Source: Bacterioplanoides sp. SCSIO 12839 (lineage in GTDB: Bacteria > Pseudomonadota > Gammaproteobacteria > Pseudomonadales > Oceanobacteraceae). Taken from it: DNA of 64,000 nt. Position 1 is the first letter of the stretch. Every line of letters starts with the position of its first letter. Shown here piece by piece: positions 49,093-58,610 of the stretch. The notes under the pieces were generated by a model. It ran no database searches. It had not been told where the DNA came from and saw only the letters and a list, made by a program, of their open reading frames with translations. The translations under genes were made by a program, and so were the position numbers. The DNA is taken from assembly GCF_024397975.1 (NCBI RefSeq), contig NZ_CP073745.1, positions 3,840,513-3,904,512 of the forward strand, written 5' to 3'.

Positions 49093-50403
49093 ATGAAGTT
49101 ATTTAACAAAGATGTGCCCGACAGTTATGCCGGCGAGGGAGTAAAACATCTAACCAAATTGATCCAGCGCCAACTGTGGATGCAAATCCTGCTGGCGCTA
49201 GTGTTGGGAGTCTTTTTTGGCAGCTGGTTATCGCCAGAAGGAGGCCGGGCGGTTCAGGCAGAAACAGCTTATTCAATTGCCGAATGGGTGAAACTACCCG
49301 GCACCATTTTCCTGAATATGATCCAGATGGTGGTGATTCCACTGGTACTCAGCTCAATTATGTTGGGCGTTGGCGGCGGTGGTGATGCGTCTAATCTGAA
49401 ATCCGTCGGTTTAAAAATTGCGCCGTATTTTGTTCTCACCACCACTCTCGCAGTGACCATTGGCATTACCTTAGCGCTGCTGATTCAGCCTGGTAATTAC
49501 GTCGATGTGGATGCATTGATGGCGAACACCAACACAACGATTCCTGCGACCATGGCACCCGCCAGCGATATATCAATCCCACAGCGCTTATCGGCTCTGA
49601 TACCAACCAATATCACCCGTGCAATTTACGAACAGAGTATGTTGCAGCTGGTCATTTTCGCTATTTTAATGGGCCTGGCGATGGCCAGCGTGCCACGTAA
49701 GCGGGTCGCAGCCTTACGCGACATGGTCGAAGGGGTACAGGAAATTTCCATGAAGGTCGTAGGCTGGGCCATGCTACTGGCACCTTACGCAGTGTTTGGT
49801 TTATTAAGCGAAATTTCCATCAAGGTCGGACTGGAAGTATTACTGGGAATGTCGGCTTATGTCGGCACTGTTCTGTTGGGGTTATTCTGCTTGTATCTGA
49901 CCTATCTGATAATCGTCAAGCTGTTCGCTCAACGTCCTGTATTAGCATTTGCCAAAGCGGTACGCCCGGCTCAATTATTGGCGTTTTCCACCTCCAGTTC
50001 CGCCGCCGTGATGCCGCTATCACTGCAGATTGCCCAGGACGAGTTAAACGTCGACGACAGCACCGCGAAATTTGTTGTACCGCTGGGCGCCACAGTGAAT
50101 ATGGACGGCACGGCTTTATACCAGGTCATTGCGGCGGTCTTTCTGGCTCAGGTTTTTGGTGTCGATCTTCAGATTCATGAGATCTTATTGCTGGCCATTA
50201 CAACCGTGGGGGCATCCATTGGTTCACCTTCCACACCGGGTGTTGGTATCGTCATCCTGGCAACGGTACTTAACAGTATTGGTGTACCGGCAGAAGGCAT
50301 AGCGCTGATATTGGGTGTCGACCGGATTCTCGATATGTGCCGCACCTCGGTTAACGTGACCGGTGATTTAGTCGCCTGTACCGTGATGCAACGCTGGGCT
50401 TAG
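49093..50403 (+). CDS. Dicarboxylate/amino acid:cation symporter (DAACS family)
   Basis: A 436-residue inner-membrane transporter with about eight membrane helices and two hairpins. Family motifs are present: the serine-rich FSTSSSAAVMPLSLQ, GATVNMDGTALYQ, SIGSPSTPGVGIV and DRILDMCRTSVNVTGD. Members take up glutamate, aspartate or C4-dicarboxylates with Na+ or H+. The arginine in MCRTSVN (position of the acidic-amino-acid-selecting arginine in Glt proteins) fits an acidic substrate with an amino group, but the substrate is not proven. It is part of the insertion between rsmG and mnmG. Confidence 0.93.
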   Translation: MKLFNKDVPDSYAGEGVKHLTKLIQRQLWMQILLALVLGVFFGSWLSPEGGRAVQAETAYSIAEWVKLPGTIFLNMIQMVVIPLVLSSIMLGVGGGGDASNLKSVGLKIAPYFVLTTTLAVTIGITLALLIQPGNYVDVDALMANTNTTIPATMAPASDISIPQRLSALIPTNITRAIYEQSMLQLVIFAILMGLAMASVPRKRVAALRDMVEGVQEISMKVVGWAMLLAPYAVFGLLSEISIKVGLEVLLGMSAYVGTVLLGLFCLYLTYLIIVKLFAQRPVLAFAKAVRPAQLLAFSTSSSAAVMPLSLQIAQDELNVDDSTAKFVVPLGATVNMDGTALYQVIAAVFLAQVFGVDLQIHEILLLAITTVGASIGSPSTPGVGIVILATVLNSIGVPAEGIALILGVDRILDMCRTSVNVTGDLVACTVMQRWA

Positions 50404-50482
50404 GTCAAAGTGTGATTGCACTGTACTGATTCTTCAGCGTACAGTACATCCATACCAATCAAATTGAACACAGGGAGCACGG

Positions 50483-50902
50483 ATGCGCCTTATCATTGCA
50501 CTTGCAACTATTGCTTTCAGCTGCTGTACATTAGCAGGCATTTACAAGTGGACAGACGCCAACGGCAAAGTCCACTTCAGTGACCGCCCAATGTCGAAAA
50601 ACGCAGAGGCTCTTGAACTCACACCAACCAATAGTGTGTCTTTTACCAAAACCAGCGCAAATCATGGAAGTAACCTCACTATTTACACCGCAGAATGGTG
50701 TGGTTACTGCACCAAAGCCAAAAAATATATGCGTGACAACCAAATTGTATTTCGTGAATTTGATATTGAAAAAAGTCGAGAAGGAAAGCTGCGCTATCAG
50801 AGTTTTAACAGCAAAAGCATTCCGCTGTTCACACTTAATCAAGAACGTATGACAGGTTTCTCACCTAAGCGCCTGGATAGCTTCATCAAACGCAACCAAT
50901 AA
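50483..50902 (+). CDS. Exported DUF4124-glutaredoxin protein
   Basis: A 139-residue protein. A signal peptide (MRLIIALATIAFSCCTLA) precedes a DUF4124 stretch (GIYKWTDANGKVHFSDRP, about 19-37) and a glutaredoxin-like domain (about 64-139) with the active site CGYC preceded by YTAEW and a cis-proline in SIPLF. The final TGFSPKRLDSFI is typical of glutaredoxins. This points to a thiol-disulfide role in the periplasm. The ATG follows GGGAGC. The gene is 79 bp after the symporter gene; a weak hairpin (50419-50446) lies between. Confidence 0.88.
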   Translation: MRLIIALATIAFSCCTLAGIYKWTDANGKVHFSDRPMSKNAEALELTPTNSVSFTKTSANHGSNLTIYTAEWCGYCTKAKKYMRDNQIVFREFDIEKSREGKLRYQSFNSKSIPLFTLNQERMTGFSPKRLDSFIKRNQ

Positions 50903-50924
50903 CACCAAATGGTCGTAGTGGTCT

Positions 50925-51143
50925 CTAACAACCCCGCGTTACAACAAATTCATCCTGATCCAGATTGGTCAGATGATATTGTGCCTGATGAAGGATATCG
51001 GCCATCTTTCGGCGCTGACCCAGACGGGTCAGTAGCTCAGTAAACAACAGATCTTCGGCATATTGGGCATTCAGCTGTTTGTCTTTGCTGTCGTCCAGTT
51101 CGGCTAATAATTCTTTAACCAGATGTAATTCGCCACTCATCAT
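50925..51143 (-). CDS. Small hypothetical protein, 72 residues
   Basis: A 72-residue acidic, helical protein (MMSGELHLVKELLAELDDSK) with no motif I recognise. A Shine-Dalgarno GGGAGA precedes it; the second methionine is an equally good start. It lies between the glutaredoxin gene (convergent, 22 bp) and the GGDEF-EAL gene. Reality is supported by the ribosome binding site and the fit to the gap; function unknown. Confidence 0.65.
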   Translation of the reverse strand: MMSGELHLVKELLAELDDSKDKQLNAQYAEDLLFTELLTRLGQRRKMADILHQAQYHLTNLDQDEFVVTRGC

Positions 51144-51236
51144 TTCTCTCCCGTCATACGACTGTTGCAGTCAGTATGGCTGACATAAAAAACCCGGTTT
51201 TGATAAGTATCAAGGGCTGACCATCCTTTTCAGAGG

Positions 51237-52943
51237 CTATTCAATAAAAACGTAAGTATTCTCAAATTGCTGCTGACTGATGGGTTTTGCAAACAGAAAG
51301 CCCTGATACTCCTGGCAATTCAGACGCTTCAGTTCAACCAACTCTTCATTCGTTTCAACACCTTCAGCCGTCACCCTCAAACCCAGACTAGCAGCAAGGT
51401 TAACAAGGGTTTCGACCAGCTTCATATTGGTTGGGTTGTTGTGCAGATCAGTAATAAAAGAGCGATCAATTTTGAGTTTATTCAGTGGCAGCGTTGCCAG
51501 ATAAGATAAAGAGGAATAACCCGTCCCAAAGTCATCAATCGCGACTGAGATAGCAGAGTCTTTCAGCTTGACCATCGTAGTCGTTGCCATTTCTTTGTAC
51601 TTAAATAACAGGCTTTCTGTGATCTCGACCTCAAGGTGCCGACCACTAAGTTCTCGCTGCTCGAGTTGATTCTTGATGTACTCGGCTAAGTATTTATTTT
51701 CGAATTGGCATGAGCTGACATTAATCGCCAACTTAAAATCTGGCGATGCAGATAATAATGACTGCCAGTTTTTTAATGCATCCAGAGCTTCACGAATCAC
51801 CCATTCACCAATCTCGTGAATCATGCCAGACTCTTCAGCAACCGGAATAAAATCTGCCGGTGAAACCTCACCTAAATCCGGATGACGCCAACGAATTAAA
51901 GCTTCCGCCCCAATCAGGCGTTGGTTCTGATCAAACTGTGGTTGGTAGACCAAATACAGTTCTTTGAGTGCAACCGCGCGGTGTAAATACGCATGCAACT
52001 GATGCTGGCGCTTGGCAGAGACACGGAGTGTTTCAGAAAAAAATTGATATTTATTCAGCCCATCGCGCTTAGCACTGTACATGGCCAAGTCGGCTTCGGT
52101 GAAACCGTCTTTGGTTACATTGCTATAACCATCCAGCTCAGTAATGCCAATACTGGCGCCGATGGTAACAATATTATGTTCCAGCCTGATCGGTCTGTTT
52201 AATGTCTCAAGAATGTCTTTCGCGATTGCTTCCAGCTTTGTTTTCAGCGGCTGTTTATGCTCAAACGTTTTAAAGATACTGAATTCATCACCGCCCAATC
52301 TGGCGAGAGACGCACCATGCTTATCCGCAACCCGCTGAAAATAGCCAGCAACCAGCTTCAACAACTCATCTCCAATTGAGTGGCCCAGCGTATCGTTTAC
52401 TTGTTTAAAGCGGTCTAAATCAATAAACAATAACCCCGCCGATGTGTAATCGTGCTGAGCGATTGTATTTTGTATGCTACGCCGGTTTTCAAGTCCAGTG
52501 AGCGGATCGATTAATGCTTGTCGTTCGATTTGCTGACGGTACTCAACTTCTGCGGTGATATCCTGATATGTACCTAATACGCCGATGGTTACTCCATCTT
52601 CAGTTTGCATCGGTGCTTTGTTGGTGCGCAGCCACTTCGTTGGCTTGCCGGGAATAACCAACGCCTCTTCAATATCGAGTTTCGCTTTACCGCTGTTAAT
52701 GACCTCGCGGTCATCATCACGTTTGGGCTCAGCTTCTTCCTGTGTATCAAAAATGGCGTAGTCGGATTGCCCAACCAATGACTCAAGGTTTTTAAAACCA
52801 ATATCATCCAATAACTTTTGATTCGCGCCCAGATAGTTCAGATCAACATCTTTCCAGAAGACACGTAAAGGAATGGTATCCAGTACGATTCTCAATAACT
52901 GTTCAGGTGTCAGCTGGTCTTTGTTTGAGGGCATATAAAGCAC
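51237..52943 (-). CDS. PAS-GGDEF-EAL c-di-GMP enzyme
   Basis: A 568-residue cytoplasmic protein. A PAS domain (about 12-130, ending TYQDITAEVEYRQQ) leads to a GGDEF domain with intact GGDEF (217-221) and an EAL domain with EAL (347-349), INVSSCQ, EITES, DDFGTGYSS (about 470-478), KIDRSF and EGVE, so all usual phosphodiesterase residues are present. No RxxD inhibitory site precedes GGDEF. The protein may both make and break c-di-GMP. It starts at 52943 or at the in-frame ATG nine bases later (MPSNKD). There are no membrane segments. It is in the insertion between rsmG and mnmG. Confidence 0.94.
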   Translation of the reverse strand: MLYMPSNKDQLTPEQLLRIVLDTIPLRVFWKDVDLNYLGANQKLLDDIGFKNLESLVGQSDYAIFDTQEEAEPKRDDDREVINSGKAKLDIEEALVIPGKPTKWLRTNKAPMQTEDGVTIGVLGTYQDITAEVEYRQQIERQALIDPLTGLENRRSIQNTIAQHDYTSAGLLFIDLDRFKQVNDTLGHSIGDELLKLVAGYFQRVADKHGASLARLGGDEFSIFKTFEHKQPLKTKLEAIAKDILETLNRPIRLEHNIVTIGASIGITELDGYSNVTKDGFTEADLAMYSAKRDGLNKYQFFSETLRVSAKRQHQLHAYLHRAVALKELYLVYQPQFDQNQRLIGAEALIRWRHPDLGEVSPADFIPVAEESGMIHEIGEWVIREALDALKNWQSLLSASPDFKLAINVSSCQFENKYLAEYIKNQLEQRELSGRHLEVEITESLLFKYKEMATTTMVKLKDSAISVAIDDFGTGYSSLSYLATLPLNKLKIDRSFITDLHNNPTNMKLVETLVNLAASLGLRVTAEGVETNEELVELKRLNCQEYQGFLFAKPISQQQFENTYVFIE

Positions 52944-53022
52944 TGTTCAACGAATAAATCTTCTGAGACTAGTCAGGGGATGACCAAACTGCAATGCGCC
53001 TTTAAGCTCATCTCAAAAACAA

Positions 53023-54921
53023 TCAGGCCGTCATCTGATTCGCCAATTTGCGCTTTTTCAGATGGATCAGAATCTGGCTGATCGCCGCCGGAGTCACACC
53101 AGAGATACGCGACGCCACACCCAGCGTTTCTGGTTGTACGGTTTGCAGCTTTTGTTTCACTTCGTTGGATAAACCACCAATGGCATCGTATTCCAGATCC
53201 GTTGGCAGTTTGGTGTTTTCGTAGCGGCGCAATTGTTCAATTTCTTCCAGCTGACGAGCGATATAACCATCATACTTGGCTTGGATTTCCACCTGCTCGG
53301 CTACCTGAGCGTCTTCCACAGATTCACCTTTCAGGTTAGCGACTTGTGAATAATTCAAACCCGGGCGTTTCAGCAGATCGTGCAGGCTATATTCACGGGC
53401 AATCGCGGCTTCCCCCATGTCTTCCAGCTGTTTCGCTTCGTCGGTACCGGCCTGAACCCAGGTGGTTTTCAAACGTTCAGCTTCGCGTTCAATGCCTTCT
53501 TTTTTGGCAGAAAAGGCCGCCCAGCGCTCATCATCGACCAGGCCTAAGTTACGACCCACTTCGGTCAGGCGTAAATCGGCGTTGTCTTCACGCAGCACCA
53601 GGCGATATTCCGCACGGCTGGTGAACATACGGTACGGCTCTTTGGTACCCATGGTGATCAGGTCGTCGACCAGTACACCGATGTAAGACTGATCACGACG
53701 TGGAATCCAGGCGTCTTTTTCCAGCGCCCGTAATGCGGCGTTGGTACCAGCCAACAAGCCTTGTGCACCGGCTTCTTCATAACCGGTGGTGCCGTTGATT
53801 TGACCGGCGAAGAACAGGTTGTTCACAAACTTGGTTTCCAGGCTGTGCTTCAGATCCTGCGGATTAAAATAATCGTATTCGATGGCGTAACCCGGGCGGG
53901 TAATATGCGCGTTCTCGAAGCCTTTCATGCTGTGGATTAAATCCAGCTGCACATCAAACGGCAGCGAAGTGGAAATGCCGTTCGGGTATAACTCGTTGCT
54001 GTTCAGGCCTTCCGGCTCAACAAAGATCTGATGGCTGTCTTTATCGGCAAAACGCATCACCTTATCTTCAATCGATGGGCAATAACGTGGACCAACCCCT
54101 TCGATCACACCGGCATACATTGGCGAGCGATCGAGGTTGTTACGGATAATGTCGTGAGTCTGCTCGTTAGTGTGAGTGATATAACAGCTCACCTGCTCTG
54201 GGTGTTCTTCCACTGAGCCCATAAAAGACATCACGGGCAGAGGCGTATCGCCCGGCTGTTCCTGCATTACGGAGAAATCGACACTGCGGCGATCAATACG
54301 AGCCGGAGTACCGGTTTTTAAACGACCAACGTTAAACGGCATTTCACGCAGACGCTCAGACAAAGCAATCGACGGCGGATCACCAGCACGGCCACCTTTG
54401 TGGTTTTCCATACCGATGTGGATAAGTCCACCAAGGAAAGTACCGGCGGTCAGCACCACAGTAGTGGCATGGATACGCATATTGGTGTTGGTCACCACAC
54501 CACAAGCGGTTGAACCGACACCATCGCCCTGGACAATCAAGTCATCACATGAGGCCTGGAAGATATCCAGGTTATCCTGGTTCTCAACGATGTTACGAAT
54601 GGCGGTGCGGTATAACGCACGGTCGGCCTGGGCACGGGTTGCACGAACAGCAGGGCCTTTGCGGCTATTTAAGGTACGGAACTGGATACCGGCCAGATCG
54701 GTAGCGCGCGCCATGGCACCACCTAAAGCATCAATTTCTTTCACCAGATGGCTTTTACCAATACCACCAATCGCCGGGTTGCAGGACATCACACCCACAG
54801 TATCGGTATTGTGAGTTAACAACAGAGTCTTACAACCGGTACGCGCCGCCGCTAAGGCTGCCTCAGTACCGGCGTGTCCACCGCCAACCACAATCACATC
54901 GTACCGAACCGGATAATCCAC
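53023..54921 (-). CDS. mnmG: tRNA uridine-34 5-carboxymethylaminomethyl-modification enzyme MnmG
   Basis: A 632-residue FAD-binding subunit of the MnmEG complex that modifies wobble U34 of certain tRNAs. The FAD motif is [19 protein letters not shown] (about 11-29); [21 protein letters not shown] and [10 protein letters not shown] are conserved, with the redox cysteine in [11 protein letters not shown]. The C-terminal MnmE-binding helices are complete. Its partner mnmE is 4.4 kb away, separated by surface-protein genes. Confidence 0.98.
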   Translation of the reverse strand: MDYPVRYDVIVVGGGHAGTEAALAAARTGCKTLLLTHNTDTVGVMSCNPAIGGIGKSHLVKEIDALGGAMARATDLAGIQFRTLNSRKGPAVRATRAQADRALYRTAIRNIVENQDNLDIFQASCDDLIVQGDGVGSTACGVVTNTNMRIHATTVVLTAGTFLGGLIHIGMENHKGGRAGDPPSIALSERLREMPFNVGRLKTGTPARIDRRSVDFSVMQEQPGDTPLPVMSFMGSVEEHPEQVSCYITHTNEQTHDIIRNNLDRSPMYAGVIEGVGPRYCPSIEDKVMRFADKDSHQIFVEPEGLNSNELYPNGISTSLPFDVQLDLIHSMKGFENAHITRPGYAIEYDYFNPQDLKHSLETKFVNNLFFAGQINGTTGYEEAGAQGLLAGTNAALRALEKDAWIPRRDQSYIGVLVDDLITMGTKEPYRMFTSRAEYRLVLREDNADLRLTEVGRNLGLVDDERWAAFSAKKEGIEREAERLKTTWVQAGTDEAKQLEDMGEAAIAREYSLHDLLKRPGLNYSQVANLKGESVEDAQVAEQVEIQAKYDGYIARQLEEIEQLRRYENTKLPTDLEYDAIGGLSNEVKQKLQTVQPETLGVASRISGVTPAAISQILIHLKKRKLANQMTA

Positions 54922-55077
54922 AACTCACCTCAAATCTTGTTGTTTGCGCTCAAACTTTTACACACTTTTCTTCTACATTTTATCGGCGTTTCAACGCCTG
55001 CTGAGCGAAAAGGGCGCGCATTATATCAGGAGTGCAATCAATAGGGCATAGCATTGAACAATTTTTAACCATCAAAG

Positions 55078-55183
55078 TTATCCACTTTATCCACATAAGA
55101 TTTTTGGCTGTGTTAATTTTCCCCCACAGACTGTTTTTATTTTCACCTTATTCAATAAAAACAATTACTTAGGCTGTGCATAA
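55078..55183. promoter_or_regulatory. DnaA-box cluster next to mnmG
   Basis: Two boxes are directly adjacent, TTATCCACT (55078-55086) and the perfect TTATCCACA (55087-55095), and a third, TGTGCATAA, lies reversed at 55175-55183. They are in the 378-bp A/T-rich spacer between mnmG and a lipoprotein gene (54922-55299), which otherwise contains the lipoprotein terminator and no gene. E. coli oriC also lies next to mnmG. It could be a second origin element or a DnaA-titration/regulation site. Confidence 0.55.
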
Positions 55184-55241
55184 ATCTGTATACAATTGTA
55201 GATAAGTTACTATCAACAGCTTGGAGCATGACTTTATGCAT

Positions 55242-55272
55242 AAAAAAACCCAGGCTTTGCCCGGGTTTTTTT
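55242..55272 (-). terminator. Terminator of the repeat lipoprotein gene
   Basis: AAACCC...GGGTTT with inner GGC/GCC pairs, flanked by A7 and T7 runs, 28 bp after the stop. The symmetry allows use from both strands. Confidence 0.85.
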
Positions 55273-55299
55273 CAAATAAATCACAGAGTTTTCAACAGA

Positions 55300-56292
55300 T
55301 TAAGCGGCATCACCGCCAGCACCTGCATCGCCGCCAGCACCCGCATCGCCGCCAGCACCCGCATCGCCGCCAGCACCCGCATCGCCGCCAGCACCCGCAT
55401 CGCCGCCAGCACCCGCATCGCCGCCAGCACCCGCATCGCCGCCAGCACCCGCATCGCCGCCAGCACCCGCATCACCGCCGTCGCCTGCAGCGGGGCTTGC
55501 CGGAGGAGTAAAAGTCATAAATAGCAGGGAATTGTCCGCACGGAAGTAAAATTCCAAAGCACCATCTTTATTAAAACCAGCAAAACCAGGCACGTTTGAC
55601 TCGTTGAAAGCCGGACAGTCTTCTCGCTCTGTGAGCGTCACACGATACAAATTAAAATTAGTATCTAATGTGGATAAACTGCCACGGAAGTTACACCCAG
55701 CGTTGGCTTCATCAGTGGCAACACCCGTGAATGTTGCACCTTCTCCCGCACGGGTGATTACCAGCTCATGGTTTGTCGCCGTCCATTTGCCTATTTTGAT
55801 CAGGTTAGACAGCGGGCTGTTATTTTCCCAGGTCCCATCACGGGTTAACTGCACATTACCCGTTGGTGTGTCATCGATACTGTAGCTGCCAAAGAGAGAG
55901 TCATTGCTGGCTGTCAGGCTGGTCAACTGGGTATCCAGTTGATAACTGGCTTCGTTTCCATCGGCGGTGAATTGTTTCGCCTCCGTATTGGAATCTTCGT
56001 TAAGCGCATATGCCGTTAGTTCAGCAACCACTGTTTGATTGCCAGCATTCAGAACAACCGTGCCGTAATAACCATTGTTCTCATCAAGTGCATAAACATT
56101 ACCGTTGTACACTAATACCCTCAGGTCAGTGGTTTGATTAAACTGGCCATCCCAGAAGCCACTCAAAGAAGCCGTCTGATCGGTGATGGTTTCTCCCTGA
56201 TCATTAACAATTTCATCGTCATCATCTTCGGCAATACAACCACCAAGGTTCATGGATAAGGCCAGGCAGGCTGCCAGAGTAATTTTCTGCAC
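55300..56292 (-). CDS. Lipoprotein with C-terminal GGDAGA repeats
   Basis: A 330-residue exported lipoprotein. The signal ends in the lipobox LGGC (Cys19), followed by an acidic EDDDDE stretch. Residues about 40-265 are beta-rich, with YNGNVYALDENNGYYGTVVL and four cysteines beyond the lipid anchor region kept to a few positions (for example AGCNFRGSL and EDCPAF); no known domain is evident. The last about 60 residues are nine copies of GGDAGA plus GGDAA, an acidic flexible tail. It is in the insertion between mnmG and mnmE. Function is unknown; a cell-surface or cation-binding role is possible. Confidence 0.88.
   Translation of the reverse strand: MQKITLAACLALSMNLGGCIAEDDDDEIVNDQGETITDQTASLSGFWDGQFNQTTDLRVLVYNGNVYALDENNGYYGTVVLNAGNQTVVAELTAYALNEDSNTEAKQFTADGNEASYQLDTQLTSLTASNDSLFGSYSIDDTPTGNVQLTRDGTWENNSPLSNLIKIGKWTATNHELVITRAGEGATFTGVATDEANAGCNFRGSLSTLDTNFNLYRVTLTEREDCPAFNESNVPGFAGFNKDGALEFYFRADNSLLFMTFTPPASPAAGDGGDAGAGGDAGAGGDAGAGGDAGAGGDAGAGGDAGAGGDAGAGGDAGAGGDAGAGGDAA
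55303..55477. repeat. 18-bp in-frame tandem repeat in the lipoprotein gene
   Basis: About 9.5 copies of GCCGCCAGCACCCGCATC (minus strand encodes GGDAGA), nearly identical, the end copies carrying single changes (ACCTGC, ATCACC). The low divergence suggests recent expansion; copy number may vary between strains without breaking the frame. Confidence 0.95.
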
Positions 56293-56413
56293 GTCAAACT
56301 CCGCTCGTGAATGATGTTATTAAAGATAGCAATCGGCCGAAGTTTTGCTGGCTTTAGGGAACTAAAACGCTATAACCGATTCTTTAATCCATGTTTTGAC
56401 CGAGTACTGAACG

Positions 56414-57061
56414 ATGATGCCTGCACCAAAACAGTTAACCACTCTGATTTATTGTTATGACCCAATGTGCAGCTGGTGCTGGGGGTTTAAGCCTGTGTGG
56501 CAGCGTTTACAGGAAATGCTTCAGCCACAGATTACTCAGGGCGAGTTAATAATCGAATACCGGGTGGGCGGCCTGGCACGAGATTCAGATCAACCCATGC
56601 CGGAAACAATGCAGAACATGTTGCAGGACACCTGGCGCAATATCCGGCAACAGCTGGGGACAGAGTTTAACTTTGATTTCTGGCACGATTGCCAACCGCG
56701 ACGCTCAACGTATCCGGCCTGCCGCGCTTGCCTGGTGGCACGCAAGCATGGCCTGGAAGAGAAGATGATCGAACAGATTCAGCACGCCTATTATCTGAAT
56801 GCACAGAACCCATCGAATAATTCGACCTTAAAGCAGTGCGCACATAACATCGGCATTGAAGGTGATATTTTTGATGCTTCACTGAAAGAGATTGAAGCAA
56901 ACCAAACACTGGAGCGTGAAATAAGAGGAGCACGCCAGCTTGGGTTAAATTCATTCCCGTCACTGGCGTTGATGAAAAACGAACAAGTGATTCATATCGC
57001 GCTGGATTATCACGATGCCAATGTGATGGCCGAACGTATTCAGCAAGTGTTGAAAGGCTGA
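56414..57061 (+). CDS. DsbA/FrnE-family thioredoxin-fold protein
   Basis: A 215-residue protein with the CSWC redox motif in YDPMCSWCWGFKPVW (about 14-28), an insert of helices and a cis-proline in NSFPSLALM. It belongs to the DsbA-like/FrnE group; no signal peptide is present, so it acts in the cytoplasm. Several further cysteines (PACRACLVARKHG) lie in the helical insert. It stands alone, divergent from the lipoprotein gene and convergent with the PEPEPT-repeat protein gene, with a hairpin in between. Its partner is unknown. Confidence 0.9.
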   Translation: MMPAPKQLTTLIYCYDPMCSWCWGFKPVWQRLQEMLQPQITQGELIIEYRVGGLARDSDQPMPETMQNMLQDTWRNIRQQLGTEFNFDFWHDCQPRRSTYPACRACLVARKHGLEEKMIEQIQHAYYLNAQNPSNNSTLKQCAHNIGIEGDIFDASLKEIEANQTLEREIRGARQLGLNSFPSLALMKNEQVIHIALDYHDANVMAERIQQVLKG

Positions 57062-57067
57062 AATGAC

Positions 57068-57094
57068 AAAGAGATATCAAATCGATATCTCTTT
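57068..57094. terminator. Hairpin between convergent genes
   Basis: AAAGAGATATC and GATATCTCTTT make an 11-bp perfect stem with a 5-nt loop, 7 bp after the DsbA-like gene and 12 bp before the end of the opposing gene. The A- and T-rich ends are symmetrical, so it may end both transcripts. Confidence 0.7.
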
Positions 57095-57105
57095 GCTCCC
57101 GTTCT

Positions 57106-58599
57106 TCAATAATTAAATCTGCGTCTGCTCAAGGCAAAGACAGCTAACAGAGTCACAAATCCCAGATTTAAAGAACCAAGCCATGTGTCTTCGTCAGAAT
57201 CAGACGTTTGATTATCAATACCTTCTCTTGCATCAGGTGCTGGTTCTGGTTCAGGAGTTGGTTCTGGTTCAGGAGTTGGTTCTGGTTCAGGAGTTGGTTC
57301 TGGCTCAGGAGTCGGCTCTGGTTCAGGAGTTGGTTCTGGCTCAGGAGTCGGTTCTGGCTCAGGAGTCGGTTCTGGCTCAGGAGTCGGTTCTGGCTCAGGA
57401 GTCGGTTCTGGCCCAGGAGTTGGTTCTGGCTCAGGAGTCGGTTCTGGTTCAGGGATTGGCTTTTGCAGACTGAAGTCGATCGCATTTTGTGCTAAACCGG
57501 CAATACCTGACACTTTAAACGCAGGGTTCTTAGCCACTTCATCAAGAATCAGCGCATTTAACTGAGCAACCGCATCAGCAATGGCCTCGGAAAATCCGGT
57601 GACACCCAGGTTTTCATAATCTTGTTGAGTTGGCGCCTGATCGCTTGTTCCTGCTAAGAAGTCTTTGAATAGCGGATAACTCGCCAAAAACAGATTGATT
57701 GTATCCAGTTGTTGATCAGCTTCCTCTAATGCCTTCTTTAAATCACCTACGGTAGCAATATCCGATGCTGAAAAAGCCGAAGCAATGTTTTTCAACTGAC
57801 GAACAATACCATCGCTACCCAAAGAAACGATGCGTTCATCCGGTGAAGGCCCACCTTCGCCTAAAACAATATTGCCATTAGCACCGGCATTTATCCGGAA
57901 TAAGTTCTGACGTTGATAGTCCAGCTCTTGCGATTCGGTGCAGGTGTACATCGTCCAAAAACCCTGAGTCACGGAAACCACTTCAATGATGGGATCTCCG
58001 TCTGGAATCACACCATTGAACTGAACCGTGTCATTATTCTGAATAACGTCACAAACCGGTGCTGGCGCAGTGCCATCACTTAACGCATCACTGGTTTCAC
58101 ACTCAATAAAATAGCCTTGTTTAAATGGCGTCGTTGGCACTGGTACAAAAATTGGTTCGCCAGCAGGAATAAACTCATTTTCAATATACCCACCACTAAT
58201 ATTTGAACCATAACCATCACAAATGGGCTTGCGTTGAAATCCATCAGATACACGGATTTCTGATTTTTCGTTATTGAGTGCTTGTAAAAGAAAATAAGAA
58301 CCACCGCCATTGGAGGATGAATTAAATGTCATTTCCCAGCGCTTACCGAGTTTTTCTGCGCCAGACATATCATCAAGATTAATTCTCAGATTATTTTCTT
58401 TCAGACGTAATGCATCATTACTGAGCGGCTGATCTCCGTTATTCCTGGAGAAGTTCTCACCATTAGAACAGTCCTGACCAATACAGGCACTGCCCACCAC
58501 AACCTGGTTTTCCTGGATAATCTGGTCAGACCAGGCATCCGTCACATTCAAGCTTAAAAGGACCAATAGACTAGCGGCCGGTAATTTTGTAATTGTCAT
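57106..58599 (-). CDS. Exported PEPEPT-repeat protein with adhesin-neck remnant and C-terminal membrane anchor
   Basis: A 497-residue exported protein. ATG 58599 is chosen because GGGGGAA lies just before it; an in-frame TTG five codons upstream overlaps the previous gene. A signal peptide ends near DAWSDQ. Residues 30-125 ([18 protein letters not shown] ... [15 protein letters not shown] ... SYFLLQ) match the first half of the protein encoded just upstream. Residues about 242-292 (IVLGEGG ... [19 protein letters not shown]) are a weak form of the trimeric adhesin neck. Helical residues 300-380 follow, then about 12 PEPEPT units (381-455) and a terminal hydrophobic helix with an arginine tail ([20 protein letters not shown]), reminiscent of C-terminal sorting signals such as GlyGly-CTERM, but without the glycine pair. 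Function unknown. Confidence 0.87.
   Translation of the reverse strand: MTITKLPAASLLVLLSLNVTDAWSDQIIQENQVVVGSACIGQDCSNGENFSRNNGDQPLSNDALRLKENNLRINLDDMSGAEKLGKRWEMTFNSSSNGGGSYFLLQALNNEKSEIRVSDGFQRKPICDGYGSNISGGYIENEFIPAGEPIFVPVPTTPFKQGYFIECETSDALSDGTAPAPVCDVIQNNDTVQFNGVIPDGDPIIEVVSVTQGFWTMYTCTESQELDYQRQNLFRINAGANGNIVLGEGGPSPDERIVSLGSDGIVRQLKNIASAFSASDIATVGDLKKALEEADQQLDTINLFLASYPLFKDFLAGTSDQAPTQQDYENLGVTGFSEAIADAVAQLNALILDEVAKNPAFKVSGIAGLAQNAIDFSLQKPIPEPEPTPEPEPTPGPEPTPEPEPTPEPEPTPEPEPTPEPEPTPEPEPTPEPEPTPEPEPTPEPEPTPEPEPAPDAREGIDNQTSDSDEDTWLGSLNLGFVTLLAVFALSRRRFNY
57237..57455. repeat. 18-bp in-frame repeat coding PEPEPT
   Basis: About 12 copies of an 18-bp unit (plus strand GGTTCTGGCTCAGGAGTC with T/C variants). 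Third-base variation is patterned, with blocks of identical units, which suggests duplication of groups. It encodes a rigid proline-rich spacer typical of wall- or membrane-spanning surface proteins. Confidence 0.95.
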
Positions 58600-58610
58600 G
58601 TTCTTCCCCC

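Noticed and set aside
55303..55477. Regular 18-bp repeat considered as a CRISPR array
   Set aside because: There are no spacers; the units are directly adjacent and in frame within a gene.
55221..55524. Two plus-strand frames rich in His-Arg-Gln or Ala-Ala-Ser repeats
   Set aside because: They are translations of the opposite strand of the GGDAGA repeat and do not extend beyond it as real genes.
57168..57495. Frames on both strands made of LLSQN, VLAQE or FWLRS repeats
   Set aside because: They are alternate-frame readings of the 18-bp PEPEPT repeat.
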